Assembly: GCA_036346395.1 (NCBI GenBank)
Contig: CM070599.1
Location: 36,199,232-36,263,231, forward strand
Direction of reading: 5' to 3'
Origin: Hsuehochloa calcarea
Taxonomy: Eukaryota > Streptophyta > Magnoliopsida > Poales > Poaceae
DNA length: 64,000 bases
Below, piece by piece: positions 43,523-55,680 of this stretch (the stretch's first letter is position 1; the number at the start of each line of letters is the position of its first letter). The notes under the pieces were generated by a model that ran no database searches, was not told the DNA's origin, and was given only the letters and a program-made list of their open reading frames with translations. The position numbers and the translations under genes are program-made.

Positions 43523-46500
43523 TGTAACATCCCGTTTTTGAAAATAGTGAGTAGTATTTACCATTTAGTTTTTGGTTTTCAAACCATATTTCAAATTATC
43601 GTATATTCTCAAAACTTCTAGCTTCTAACTAAGCTCGAGTTTGTATTTTAAGCCTCTTTGCAATTCCATAATTCAATTTTTGAATTTGAATTCATCTTTT
43701 AGGATTTTGGAACCTTTCTCAATTTTTTGCCCTCCTCTTCTTTGGGCTCAGCCCATGCCTCCTTGGGCCGGCCCACTCCCCTCCTCCATTCCGCCCGTCC
43801 GGCCTGCTCCTTCTCCCTTGCTCCCTTTCTTCCCCACCCGGCTGACCACCCACGCCAGCCACGCGCCCTTGCCACCCCTTCGCCTCTGCTGCTCCCGAGC
43901 TGCCTGGGACTCCGGTGGTACGCCCTCTCGCTACTAACTCTGGCTTAGCGCTATCTGCGCAGCACTCGCCCAACCCTCCGGTTCGCCGGCTGCCGCTGGG
44001 CCTCTCTCACCACGCTCGTCGCGCCGGGCCCGCACACTCGCGCCTGCCACCGCCGCCACCGTGCCGCCCACACCGCTTTCGCCCGCCTCATCGCCGCCCG
44101 GCCGCGTAAGTCGTCGCCGCACCCGAGCTTGTCAACCCGCCCATGTCGCTCCTTGGGACTACGCGCACCCGTGAGCCCCTCCAACGGCTCCCTCGCCTCC
44201 TTGCCTGCCTATAAGAAGCTCCTCTCTCCTCGGACCTCCCCATTTCACCTCTCCCTCTCCTCTCGGTAAGCTCCACCAAAACCACCGCCCCTTTTCTTCG
44301 GCTTACTCACCCACACACTCACCAAGCTCCGAGACACAACCACAAGCGCCAACCCCACACGGGCGCCCGATGCCAAGGAGCATTCCCCCCAAGACATTTT
44401 GCATTTGGGTCGGCACCGAGCTCGGATTCGGCCTTCTCTCCCAACTCCGGCCGCCTCCTCCACCACCATTCCCCTGCCACCGACCCTCCCTGGTTCCCCT
44501 TCTTGATCCAGTAGGTTCACCTCACCGTGCGCCACCTTGTGCTCACCATCCCCGGCTCAGTGCACCGCCGGAGCCCCTACTCCACCAGGGCCATGCCGCC
44601 ACGCCGCTTCTCCCCTCGCCACTCGCTCCAAAGGATCACCGACCGCGCCACCGCTCGCCACTAGCTTCTCACTGAGAGGGATCCCATTTGTGTGCTTGGA
44701 TGCCACCAACGAGCCGGCCTTCGCCCGTGACGAGCTCCGGCAGGCGCGCTGCACCTTTCTCGTTGGTTTGACAACATGATGTGCATGTGGTCATTTAACT
44801 CCCCTAATGACTGTCTTAAAAAACCCTAATCAATCATTAGCCATTTAAGTGTTGTCTTAAAACCCCCCTTGACTCGCTGACTGGTGGACCCGGAATAACA
44901 AGTGATGGCCGGCTTGTTTCACCTCTCGTGATCGCCAAAGGGCCTATGCACAATGTGCACCCGGTGCACAGTGCATGTTGACCTCTGGTCAATGCACTGT
45001 GCACATGGACCAAGCACTGTTCGCGGGCCCCACATGTCAGTGTGTGTGTTTCTCTCTCCTCTCTCTCAATTTTTCTAATTTAATTCTAATTCAAGTTTCG
45101 GAAGCTTCGTTTTCCTCTGTTTTAATTCCAATTCAAGTTAATTTGTTTCCAAATTGGTCAAAATTCAAGATCTTGCTAATGGCACCGGTCTTGTTTTATT
45201 TAGAGTTCATTTATTATTTCTTTAGTATTTATTTGCTCTCTTTGTTTGTTTGTGCTTTTTTCGGTACTATCGTCCGAATAGGATTCGAAGAAGCGGAAGA
45301 TCTCCAACTTGATCAAGCACAAGACTATCAAGATTCTCTTACCTATAATCTAGACGAGACGACACTTTGATCTTTTTGAAACTACATTTTATGTAAATTA
45401 TATTTATTTAAATTACCAAAATTGCATACTTTAATTCTTAAATCAAATGTATGTTAAAGATTAAGATAGTTAAATACACATTTGATTATTAATTAATTAT
45501 TAAGCTATTCTTTGATAATTGAATCTATTATTCCATGCCACCCTAGTAGCTATGTGGTAAATACTAGTATAGGTTGTACTTAAGCGACATGCTAGTTTTG
45601 CTTAAGTACTGGGGCATTAAAATTTCATAATCATCATCTCTTCAACATGAAATGGTTTTGGGCAGTCATTGGGGGTACATGACTGAAGTAATTGAGATAA
45701 ATTAGTTGTACTCCTCAAAACCCTAACAACTTGCTATTACCACATCTGGGCGGATGGAATGGTGGTCGGTGCCGTCATGCACGAGAGTGGTTAATTGGTG
45801 GTATGAACCACACAGATGGATTAAAGACTTAATCTTGTCATGACCTCTCGTGTAATAACAAATACAACCACAAGTCTGTAAAGTACAACTTGGCTTAGTA
45901 AATTTATTAAACTTTGAATGTTATCTCACTGAAGGGGTAGCAGGATCGTGCAAGCACTGGACACGGTCCGGCTTGAATGGGACACCAATGCAAGGTGAAG
46001 TTTCTAGTCGCACTATACGTTGTGGGTAATCCAGCTACGCTAGTTGCTGACATGAACATCCCGCACAACTTATGGGCGTGGCCCATTGGGGTAAGATGAC
46101 GGAAGGGGTGAAATATTTCGAAAGGTTACTGTGATGGTCGCTCAACTACATGATTAAGAAATCATGTGGGGGTAACGAGTATGATTGTCTCTTGTGGGTA
46201 CAGTGTACAACACCTATAGAGTCTAAACTATTTAAACAGTCATGCATACAGTCAAAGGCGGACATAGAAACTTACTAGAGTTAGTTTTATTTCAAAAACC
46301 TTTGTGAGAGGTATAAAAATCAGGTCAGACTCATTAGAGTTTGCCTGAGCCGTTGAGATCAGTGGTGTTGTTAATAATTGGAGGTAGCTCCAATCAAAAG
46401 AAACATATGGTAGAGGTTCCGACGGAGGGGACTTTTGTTGTTATTTAGTATTGCACAATTAAAATACAATTTGGTTAAAATGATAAGTGATAGAAATTTG

Positions 46501-47039
46501 TAATTATGATATTTGAAAATATTGCTTTAGCGAATAAAAAGAACCCAAGCCACCCTTGTTAAGCCATGCATGTATATTATTGCATCTTGTGTGTTAGCTC
46601 GCGAACACGGAAGTTGTGCTCATTCTTGCTCTCCCCCCAAACCCTTCAGATAATGTGGACCAAGGAGATTATGTGTATTACGAGGACCCAGAAGCCGACT
46701 GACAAGGAAACGATGAAGAATAGTCTAGTTCTATAGTCTAGGTCTCGCCTCAGTCTAGTGGAGTCGCTTGCCTATAGAGAGATGGGCTCTACCCTTTTGC
46801 TTCCGCTATAGTTTGTGTTGCTTTCATGTAATATAATCAACCCGGCCTGTTCGGCCCTTCCTGTAAAACTCAATCTGACGTGGTCTATGTCACTCTGATA
46901 TTTGTAATATAGTTGAATGATTTAGTTCACGCCATGTATGAAATGATTCAGCAATGTACCTGTGAGTGCTATCTACTAATCCAGGGAATAGCACAGTGTT
47001 TTCACAAAGGATTTGGATTTACAAAATCCGGGTTCGACA
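43523..47039 (+). mobile_element. LTR-F, solo LTR of the Gypsy family, plus orientation (3517 bp)
   Basis: Starts TGTAACATCCCGTTTTTG and ends AATCCGGGTTCGACA, the reverse orientation of LTR-A to D. It has a GC-rich U3, TATAAG at 44210-44215, then an AT-rich part matching the start of LTR-D in reverse complement. The flanks (TACAC left, TATGC right) do not match, so there is no intact target duplication. Open frames inside (43641-44779) are compositional. Confidence 0.8.
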
Positions 47040-47041
47040 TA

Positions 47042-47054
47042 TGCTCTTGTACCA
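47042..47054 (-). promoter_or_regulatory. Primer-binding site of Copia remnant 3
   Basis: The minus strand reads TGGTACAAGAGCA six bases after an LTR end, a variant of the tRNA-Met primer site. Confidence 0.55.
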
Positions 47055-47060
47055 TTTTTG

Positions 47061-47549
47061 TGCTCAGTAGCCTCATATCGGATTAGAGTTTCTGAGTAAC
47101 GGCACAAGCATGCACGATATCAAGAACGAATTAGATGAATCCAGTAGAGATAACCTAATAATAGAGATGAAATAATCACGATGAGAGAGAAAGATTTGGC
47201 GAAGCCGACCGTGAATTACTTAATTACAACCTCAAAAGGGTACAAGGGATTGTTGTTCTCTCACAACCCTCTCGAACTTTTTAGGACTCTCGGATCCTTA
47301 CCCTATATAAGAATCTAGTGTTAAAAAATAACATAGCATCAAATCCTCTTGTGCGTCTCTTGCTTTGGATGAGTTAGTTTGAGGCTTGTATTATCCACGA
47401 CCTCCTATCATAGCTTTACATAGCGTTATTTAGTTCTCCAAAATGAAGTAGGAATTATAATCCTAATAGGATTAGGATAGGATATGAATCCTTATAGAAC
47501 ACATTTCCAAATACTAGAAGGTTAGGATATGAGTCACTCATACTCAACA
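47061..47549 (-). repeat. LTR of Copia remnant 3 (489 bp)
   Basis: The minus strand starts TGTTGAGTATGAG and ends CTGAGCA, with TATATAGGG near 47303-47308. A purine tract AAGGTGGAGAT lies directly upstream (47550-47560) and a primer site directly downstream. It is therefore an LTR with internal sequence on both sides. Confidence 0.7.
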
Positions 47550-47560
47550 ATCTCCACCTT

Positions 47561-48111
47561 GACTCATATCTGCTGGAGTCCCCGTGCTCCTCTAAGAATT
47601 CGCTCCAAGTCGGCTCCGCTATTTTAGTTTTTTTAAAAAAAAATTATCCCACTTTTGGAAGTTCCCTCACCACAATGGCTCATGCGCATCACTGTAATGT
47701 ATATGTCGATGTCCAGGCTAGCCTACCCGGACCCTCCACCTCATAGATCCTTTGTTGTGTACTTTGGCTAACCACGTCTCCTGTTCTTATAGCCCTCCAT
47801 GACATAGGTTTGTACTGCCTCTGAGCTCCACTTGCTCGTCAGTACCGCGTGGTTGGTCTCACCACACCTGTCTTCTTCTAATAGCTCGCACCTTCATATT
47901 CGTGCCTACTAGATTTTCCAACAATCTTTGCATTTCCACACATAATTGCAGATGAAATCTGAATACCTACTGCTGACGGCATGGTGTCCTTCTCCTGATC
48001 AGGATTTATATCAAACCTCCCATTGGTTGCTCTTCCCTAATGACCATCCAACAATATGTATCCTCCATTACTCTAGATACTTTTCATGATTACATGCTCT
48101 TTGCAAGTAAC
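47561..48111 (-). mobile_element. Copia remnant 3, 3' internal noncoding part
   Basis: AT-rich sequence between the purine tract and the protease remnant. No reverse transcriptase or RNase H motif is seen, so most of pol has been deleted. Confidence 0.5.
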
Positions 48112-48348
48112 TCACATGACTCCACATCGAAGTGATACCTTACAACTTTTGAGTTCAAACGACTTTACAGATATTAGATTCTTCTTTAAGCTGGAAACAT
48201 ACCGAACTCCCATCAATATGTGATGTGATTCATTATACATATCTAATGTAATCACTCCCACCTCAATAATTTCATACTCCTTGCAATCCGCTAAGTGGAC
48301 AGTACCATGCGCCGGGCGTAGAGATCCTTCATTAAATATCTCCATCAC
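48112..48348 (-). pseudogene. Copia remnant 3 protease/GAG-pre-integrase fragment
   Basis: The frame reads EIIEVGVITLDMYNESHHIL then VRYVSSLKKNLISVKSFELK. It matches the Copia block I-x-G-x-G-x-V-x-I...L-x-x-V-R-Y-V-P-x-L-x-x-N-L-I-S. About 78 residues remain. Confidence 0.75.
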
Positions 48349-48416
48349 CGAACATATATGGAAGCAACAATTTGAATATAATATTCATCCATGAGAAATA
48401 CCTGATTGACTGAGGA

Positions 48417-48538
48417 GGGCCTCACAAAATCCCCAAATAAGGAGAGGCGGGAGGACACTCGACCAAGAAAATAAGAAGGGCCTCACAAAATCCCCAAATA
48501 AGGAGAGGCGGGAGGACACTCGACCAAGCAGGGTCGGG
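48417..48538 (+). repeat. Perfect tandem duplication, period 61 bp
   Basis: GGGCCTCACAAAATCCCC starts at 48417 and again at 48478. The shared part ends ...CACTCGACCAAG in both units. It looks recent because the shared part is identical. Confidence 0.8.
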
Positions 48539-49457
48539 CTTAACTTGGTTGCCACCGTGATCACTCTGCCTTGCTTCCTCTGTCGTGCTCTTTGTGCCCC
48601 ACCATTTCCGCCAGAGACCTGCTAGCGAAGCAAGGAGGGTGCGTCGCTTTCTCCGCCACACGGTTCCACGCCCTTCCCTGTGTAGCGTCGATGCTGCCTC
48701 CTCTGGCACATCATCATGACCATCTCCCGTGTAAAGCAGCATTCGCAGCCCGCCACCGTCGTTGTGTCCGAGCTGGTGTGGGGCATAAGATGCGGCGGGG
48801 GAAGGAGAGGCAAGGGACGGGCAGTGGATAGGGAGGAGAATGGGAGGCGGAGAGGGAGAGGGGTGCGGCCACGTGGCGCTAGAGGAGGACCTGGCCATGG
48901 AGGAAGGGACGGAGGAGGACTCAGACGGATGTAAGTATGTAGCAAGGGGTATGAAATGCAAGGGGATGGAGAGGCAGGTGTAAGTGTGGAGAGGTAGGGA
49001 GGCGGAGAAGAGAGAGGGAGGGGAACGGGATGCTAAGAGAGAGGAGTTGCGGTGGGGGAGGGAGAAGCAAGGGATGGCGGGTGGAGAGGGAGGGAGGTGG
49101 AGAAGGAAGAGGGAGGGGAATGGGGCGCTGGAGGGAGGACCGGCGGCGGAGAAAGGGACGCAAGGCGGAGGGGAAGAAGAGAGCGGTAGGCTCGATGGAG
49201 CGAGGACACGGGAGGAGACGAACAGACGAGGATAAGGTTTTCCCATTAAGGGCTCGTCCGCAAGATCTCAGCCGTCCGACAACAATCCGACGGGTTAAAC
49301 TTTTCTGCCGACGTGTCCCAGGTGGCTATGCGGCCTTTCCCCACATGCCTTTAATGTTAGTAATACTCTTGGCTCGTCTCAAGATATGCTTTTTAATCAC
49401 TTTAACTGTGAATGAAAAAGATAATGTACATGTACACAACATACTTAACATTGATCG
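48539..49457. other. Purine-biased region downstream of the glycosyltransferase gene
   Basis: GC-rich, G/A-biased on the plus strand, with a diverged direct repeat (about 48795-48915 and 49050-49168; both contain ...GGCGCT(A/G)GAGG...GGACC...). A 274-codon minus frame is Ser/Pro/Leu-rich and compositional. No gene is supported. Confidence 0.4.
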
Positions 49458-50426
49458 CTACAATATGTTGTATATCTGCATCAACAACTGGTAGTCTCTC
49501 TTAAGCTCGTTCACGAAAGACTTGACGTTCCTTTGCGCCAAGTACCTCGCCTCAGCCGTCACGACTTTCTCCCTCAGCCCAGTCATCTTCTCCTGCAAAT
49601 GCATGCCCACTTTGCCTTCCATGACCCTCTCGATGCAGTCCTTCACGTCGTCTGTGCTCATGCTGCCGAGCTTGAGCCCGACCTCCCACATCATAGTTAT
49701 ATACGCGCAGTTGATGAACTGGTCCCCTGAGACAGGGTAGCACAGCAGCCGCACCCCGTGCTGAATGGCCTCGACGGTGGAGTTCCAGCCGCAATGTGTG
49801 AGGTAGCACCCGATGGATTTGTGCCTGAGCACGTCCTCCTGTGGCGCCCAGTCCACCACCTTGCCGCGGCCGGCGACCCTCTCGGCGTAGCGGTCGGGGA
49901 GGCCGGCGCGCCACGACGGATCCTTCTTGAGCGCCCACAGAACGGTCACGGCGGCCTCCGGCCAGCGAAGCCGCTGGATCTTCGCCCGATCGGCCCGACC
50001 CAGCTGCCGAAGGAGACGTACACCACCGACGCCGAACGTTGCCTGTCCAGCCAGCCGATGCATGTCGAGTCTGCCTGCCACATGCTGGGGTTCTCGCACG
50101 GTGACTGTTGCAGGTTTGGTGCCACGGCGCCGTCGCAGCCTTTCGTGCGCTCGACGTTGCCGCCGCCGGCTAGCAACGGTCCTACCGGGAGAATCCGCGG
50201 GCCTTGCCGCACCGGGTGCCCGTCCTCGGCCGCGAAGCCGCCGGCTTCGCCGGGGAAGGAGTTGACGAGGACCGAGCGGAAGCTCCTTGCACGGTGCAAG
50301 GTCTGCAGCCAGAAGGCGAACCTCGATTTTTGGGTTGCCGAGCCGCCTACAAGCCATGGCAGTTCTTTGGTGCTCAGCTCCACCTGTGCCGGCAGGATCT
50401 GGAGGCCTCGAATCATCTGCTCCTGA
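49458..50426 (-). pseudogene. UDP-glycosyltransferase, exon 2 (C-terminal half, with PSPG box), frameshifted
   Basis: The first part (50416 to about 49992) reads QVELSTKELPWLVGGSATQK, FAFWLQTL and SVVYVSFGSWVGPIG, as in plant family-1 glycosyltransferases. Near 49990 the frame must shift to continue into VLWALKKDPSWRAGLP and the PSPG box. The box is at 49719-49850, exactly 44 residues from WAPQEDVLRH through THCGWNST to SGDQ. The end is ...FVNELKRDYQLLMQIYNIL, TAA at 49458-49460. The box binds the UDP-sugar; a final Gln favours UDP-glucose in this family. Similarity is greatest to UGT83-type sequences from memory. The shift removes the nucleotide-binding half unless it is a sequence error. 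The acceptor at 50426 (TTCAG) also does not match the phase of exon 1. Confidence 0.8.
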
Positions 50427-53400
50427 CTGAATTCATCGTTTTCGGATTGATTTGACGATATAGGGGTACCTTCACGTCAGAAATACCAACAGATGGGTCA
50501 GTGAAACAGCGGCAAGTGCAGTATAGTACAAAATTCCTAGGTTCTATGATCTATCTAGTAAGAAATAAAGAACATGCACGTATGCAATGCACCCGTGCCG
50601 ACATGGCATGCACTGGAGCTAGCCATATCCTTCGGCATCACCCCCATAGAGAGCTACTTTTCTCCATGTCCATGTTTGTGTTCATGTTACATCGCTACTA
50701 GCACCAGCAGCAGCGGCGCCCCTAGGATTCAGGACGTGGATTGGGCGTCTCGCGTTCTAGGCTTTCTCCTCCTCGCGCGAGGCTCAACCCGCTCGTATCT
50801 GGTGTCAACTGTTGAGGTTGAATTGGGAAGGTCGTTTCTTTCTCTCCCCTTCATTTTACTTGTATCGAGTACTATTGTTTTTGGTTTTCTTTGTCGGGCA
50901 AGCTGCAAGGAAAAAAGTTGGTTTCTTGGGTGCATTCGATTCCCTAATCTATAGGATCTGAGGAGAGGTGGTGTGGCCAGTTCTTGGCGATGTTTCCATG
51001 GCGAATCTCTTGTTGTAGCGGGGTAAATTCGCCATGGAAACATCGCCAAGAACTGGCCACACCACCTCTGAGGATGTCCGAAAAAAATCCAAAAATTGGT
51101 TATATCGGCTGTATCGGCCTACCCCGGTAAAAAATTTATCCTGGTAGCCGAAACCCTGGTAGGGTCTACTTTTTGGTTGCTTTTCTTGATTTGGGCAAGC
51201 TATATGTGAATTTGATCATGTAGGTGAAGAGAGTTTATTTATTTATTTTCTCATAGCTATTCTGGGGAGATAAACCGCACTCAACACTCACTGCTCATCC
51301 CTACCAAGTTTCTTCTCCATCTCATTGAGGAATTAGCTAATTCTTGTATGTATTGATGAAGTGAAATACCGAATATGTGTGCTTATTAAGCAAGATCCAT
51401 CGTTGTTGATACGAATCATAGGCCCGATCTAAAACACAAACTTCTGCTTTTCCTGATTTCTTTTGGTCAAAGGTGATCATGGATGTCAGGATGTGATCCC
51501 ATAGCAAAGAGAGACCTCTAACATTGATTATTCACTACCTACTGGTTCTTGTGGTGATCGTTCAGTGAGAGTTGAAAGCCCTCCTTCCCTTCTGGTGTGT
51601 ATTCATAATTTGAGTATAATTAATTTCAGCTTGATTTGACCTTACTGTTTGGTGACTTTGGTACCTTTTGTTTAAACCATTGCTGCTATCCTGGATCTTA
51701 TTTAGTTCTCAGTATATAATGTCTCGCATATATATTGTTACATGTTACGATAATTTAAAATTCTGAACCCTTTTGGCTTTTGAGTCCCTACAGCTACATG
51801 TTTGGAGATAGAAGTGGTGATTAAGTATTTTCAGAAACCAGATACAAGACGCATGGGGGCAATCATGATATAATGCTTTATGGACTTAACAGTATGATGT
51901 GCCTTTTGGGAGATTGAAGTGATATTGAAGTATTTTTAGAAACTATATACAAAATATAAGTCAAACAAATATGACTTTACCTTTGCTCTATTTTTTTTTG
52001 TTCATGCTCTATAGTGTTTGTGAAATTTCTTTTGGTTGTTCAAATTATTGTACGTACAAGTTGAAATGTAATGTTTCATTAAAACATTATGTATGTTCTT
52101 TTTTTATAATCTTGTTCTTTTTGCTTTGCATTCTACATTGGTCCAATTTTCAGAAAAAATGACAACTCTGAAGTTTTTTCAGATGAAGTTCAGCTCCCAA
52201 CTCTTTGATGTCAAGTTTAGAAGCTCAGACCCAACTCTTTGATTACAAATTCTGAAGTTCAGCTCCTAGCACTTTTGGCAAATGATGTAATTCTTAATTT
52301 CTGTAAGAGAGGCGTACGAATGATGTACTCATGTTAAGTTATTCATCTTAACAACTCCATGAGAATAACTGTTCTTGCTGGATTTTTTTTCCAGATTTTT
52401 TGGTATTATTTTGGGAATTTTCTAAAGCATTATTCCTGCTGCTAAGCGCTAACAAACTAGTATCGTACTGCTCACCATCATCACCTTAGAACAGTTCGGT
52501 CAGCACAACAATCGACCCAGCTAAATAGAACAGACTGTAGCGGTGCATTCCCGGGCAGCTGCAAAATAGCGCCGCCGCCAAACCAACGAATCGAGCATGT
52601 AGCGATGCGTTTACGGGCTAGCGGCAGCCGCAACTTCTCAGCGGCCAGCGCGAGAGGTGCACCACTAACCAGAGAGCAGACTCTCGAGCGTAGACACTGA
52701 CGCATACAAACTACAAAATGTTGGTACAACTTTTGAGTGATTGTGATGTTTAACCATGCCCGCCAGCTTTGTCCGATCGAACGAGCTGCAAATCGCCGTT
52801 ACTCACTGTACGTGCTTACTTCTGGACCGATCGATCGATCGATCAACTGGCGAGGCCAAGTCATTGTGTCCTCCTCTACGTGCCAAGTGCACATCCTATA
52901 CTGCACAGCACTAGCTACTATTAACGGAAGATCATCGACACCTCCCTATATGGGAAACGTTGCACTGCATGAGACCCACTTTGGTGTTTCTACAGGAAAA
53001 GGCTCATGGCCACCAAGGCACCAACCCAAAAAAAAGTGATCCACGACCACGAGAGGCGTAAAGATTCTAAAAGTGCTAGAACGATGGTCGTTAGATGCCG
53101 ATCTATCGGGCGTTTCCGCGTGCCATCCGATCCACACGACTACGGATCAACTCAAAGACCGCGATGGATCGCCTTCTTCCCCGAGCCCATCCGTTGCTGA
53201 GACGTCGTTCTCTCAGCAAGGCGGATCGACGGCGAGGTTGAGAGTGACAGCGGTCCAGCACTCCTTCCCAGAGACAAAAGCGCCACCGGTCGCGAGTCTA
53301 TCGGCGTCCGATGTACCGGTGTTCATGTGGATGACGGTCGGCGTGGATCCTAGCCTGCAAGTTATGTTTTGGGGCTCGCTGACGAGGATCGAGTTAAGCT

Positions 53401-54165
53401 TTAGGAGCGGCGGGGCAGCGACAGCGACGAGGGCGTAGGACACTGATTCCTCTCTGGATGTGCGAATTAACGTACTGCGTATCTTGCAAACAGTGATAGT
53501 ACGCTGGAAGGAAGGAACCGATCACGTGTCGATTGCCGAGGCTTTCGTGAGATCCTGCTGGCCTCAAACTGAGCTAAAAATACACTCTAAAAAATATAGT
53601 GAAAATGAATGTGGAGCTGGCCCAATCCAGATGGACTAGATCCAGAGCAATTGGTCGGAGAGGGACCAAAAGGAGGGAGAAAACGAAAGGCCTATGTTCG
53701 TATTGAACATGCCACTCATGCGTGTCAAAGACTAAAATGCCCTTAATTATGTGGTTTTACGGTGGCATAATTCATGTTCATGGACATATATACTACCACA
53801 CACACAAGGGCTTTAGACAAAAATACTCAAAAAGGAGGCTTTCGTACACAATGACAACTTTTATGTCGGGAAGCCATATATGGTGGTACTGAGAGCCTAT
53901 GATTTAGGATCATGCCTCCCCATACGATCAAAGAGAATCTCATACATCGTACTAACAGTTGTTTGCAGCTAGCTAGCCGTTAATTGCAGGCTCACGGAGG
54001 CATGTGATGAGCGCGCGGCATGCATGTAACCCTACGGCTGTCATGCGAAGCATTTGCAAGACAAGGGAACTCAAAACTTTTGTTTTCCCTATCGGCAGGT
54101 CGAATGTAACATGTTATACGTGTCTGGTGCATGCAGTTGGGAGCAAAAGTAACTCTTTAACATAC
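50427..54165 (-). other. Intron of the glycosyltransferase gene (3.7 kb)
   Basis: The donor GTATGTTAAAG is at 54165. The likely acceptor is AATTCAG ending at 50427. It is far longer than typical introns of this family and is AT-rich except for 50690-51070 and 52540-53440. It contains a large hairpin (50964-51069). The GC-rich block 52740-53440 has a 121-codon plus-strand frame (53073-53438) with no recognisable domain, possibly an old insertion. (GATC)n occurs at about 52829-52843. Confidence 0.6.
50964..51069. repeat. Perfect inverted repeat: 43-bp arms, 20-bp loop
   Basis: The left arm 50964-51006 (AGAGGTGGTGTGGCCAG...GCGAAT) is exactly complementary to 51027-51069 (ATTCGCC...CACCTCT). The loop is CTCTTGTTGTAGCGGGGTAA. 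It could be a small foldback element, a hairpin RNA precursor or a template-switch duplication. No flanking target duplication is obvious. Confidence 0.9.
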
Positions 54166-54661
54166 CAGATTCTGAGATGAGCCCCTTCGCGATGAGCTCC
54201 GGGATGGCGGCCACGACGCGGTAGCTGGCGAGCATCGCCGGCCAGAACCCGGCGGCCGGCACGCCGCACCGCGCGGCGACGGGGACGGCCCAGGACGCCA
54301 GCACATCGACTACGAGGCAGGCGACCCGACAGCCCGTCGTGGCGCGCACACGCGCCAGCACGCGCTCCAGGTGCGCGGGCATGTGGTGCTCCATGGCGTG
54401 CGCGATGGCGGCGAACCCCGGGGGGTCGCCGCCACCGTCCTGTATGCCGCTGGGGATGGACGCGAGGGCCACGCCGCCGCCGCCTCCGATACCGTCGGCG
54501 TCGGGCCCCACGAAGCGGCGGTGGATGAAGTCCGGCACGGCGACGGTGGGCGCGACGCCGTGCGCGGCGAGGGCGCGCGCCAGGTGCAGCATGGGCGTGA
54601 CGTGGCCCTGCGCCGGGAACGGCACGAGGACCACGGCGGGCTGGATAGCCTCGGCTCCCAT
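54166..54661 (-). CDS. UDP-glycosyltransferase, exon 1 (N-terminal acceptor-binding half)
   Basis: The ATG is at 54659-54661 (MGAEAIQPAVVLVPFPAQGH). The P-F-P-A-Q-G-H-V-T-P motif near residues 14-23 contains the conserved catalytic His (about residue 20). CLVVDVLASWAVPVAARCGV near residue 115-135 carries the conserved Asp region. The exon ends at ...KGLISESG with donor G|GTATGTT, phase 1, after 165 codons. The sequence is very GC-rich, as is common for grass 5' exons. These enzymes move sugars from UDP-sugars to small acceptors such as phenolics or hormones in the cytosol; the acceptor cannot be told here. With exon 2 the protein would be about 480 residues, a normal length. Confidence 0.85.
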
Positions 54662-54770
54662 GCTGACGTACGTCTCGATGGCTACTATAAAAGCTTCCGA
54701 GCTATGGATCGATCGACTCGGAGTCGGAGAGGGTGCTGGCTACAAAGGCCTTCTCCGTGGTTTGTTCATG

Positions 54771-54778
54771 TATATATA
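54771..54778 (-). promoter_or_regulatory. TATA box of the glycosyltransferase gene
   Basis: The minus strand reads GCTATATATACATG, about 110 bp upstream of the start codon. The same motif is copied at about 59588-59595 by the tandem duplication. Confidence 0.6.
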
Positions 54779-55660
54779 GCGAATTAGCGATCGATCGAGC
54801 CAACGAAAACGGATGCGCCATGCGTGGGATTTTATAGTCGTCGCGGTGGGCTTTGCTGCGCCACTACCCCGCTGGCCCTGCCACTTCTCCATTTGTTTAG
54901 GCTTCACCTTTTCCTTTCTCCTGTGGGGTGGGGGGAGTTCACGCTTCACTTGGGAGCGAGTTAGTAATTGACAGGCAGTGTGACTGTGTGAGTGGTGTCG
55001 TACAAACTGCAATACAGCGTGCGTGTCGCCGCCGGGTTAATTCGAAGCTCTTGTCGAGCATCATAAAGGCCTGCAGCCTGCTCGTGCGTTTCCGTGCAGT
55101 ACTGGTCGCTTTTTAGTAGTGGATGTTGTATTTTATTTCGCAATACTTGGGTGCCACCGTGTACAATGCAAAGGGGTATTAGTTTTTTCACATTATTTCT
55201 ATGCCATACGGATACCAGACTCGCATTTTTTTTCTCTCTCTCTCCAGCGGTTAGCACCTGTTTCACTTTGTATATAGCCGTACAAGTGGGCCCGCACTTT
55301 TTTAAAAAAAAAAGCAAACACGGATGCAACTACTTGCACCGATGCCAGTATTTTGGTCGGTAGACTCGCCACCTGCACCGGCTGGCACCGGCGCCGATGG
55401 GCGCTAGAAAGCTTCTGGTTTGGAAAAACGGTGTGCATGGCCTGATGGTTGAGACAGTGTGTGTGATTCATATGATGATTTATATGCCGACTCGTATATT
55501 ACTCATGCGAGTGATTAGGATTGATTTCTTTATTCAGAATTTTAGTACTTGTTTGGAATATCTGCAATCTTTAATTTGGACTAGTTTGTTTTTACCGAAT
55601 TTCTCGAGTCATTTCTTATTACATATTACAGACTGATGTCCTTCTCCCATTCAATGTCTG

Positions 55661-55680
55661 TCTATCTATCTATCTATCTA
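55661..55680 (+). repeat. (TCTA)n microsatellite at the MULE 2 left edge, copy 1
   Basis: Five TCTA units abut the terminal repeat. The second copy is at 60470-60490. Confidence 0.85.

Noticed and set aside
43641..44779. Several plus-strand frames as candidate genes
   Set aside because: They are inside solo LTR-F and compositional.
48422..49246. 274-codon minus-strand frame beside the glycosyltransferase gene
   Set aside because: It is Ser/Pro/Leu-rich, runs through the 61-bp tandem duplication and purine repeats, starts at no clear context, and has no recognisable domain.
53073..53438. 121-codon plus-strand frame in the glycosyltransferase intron
   Set aside because: No domain, no promoter and no splice context. 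I cannot support it as a gene.
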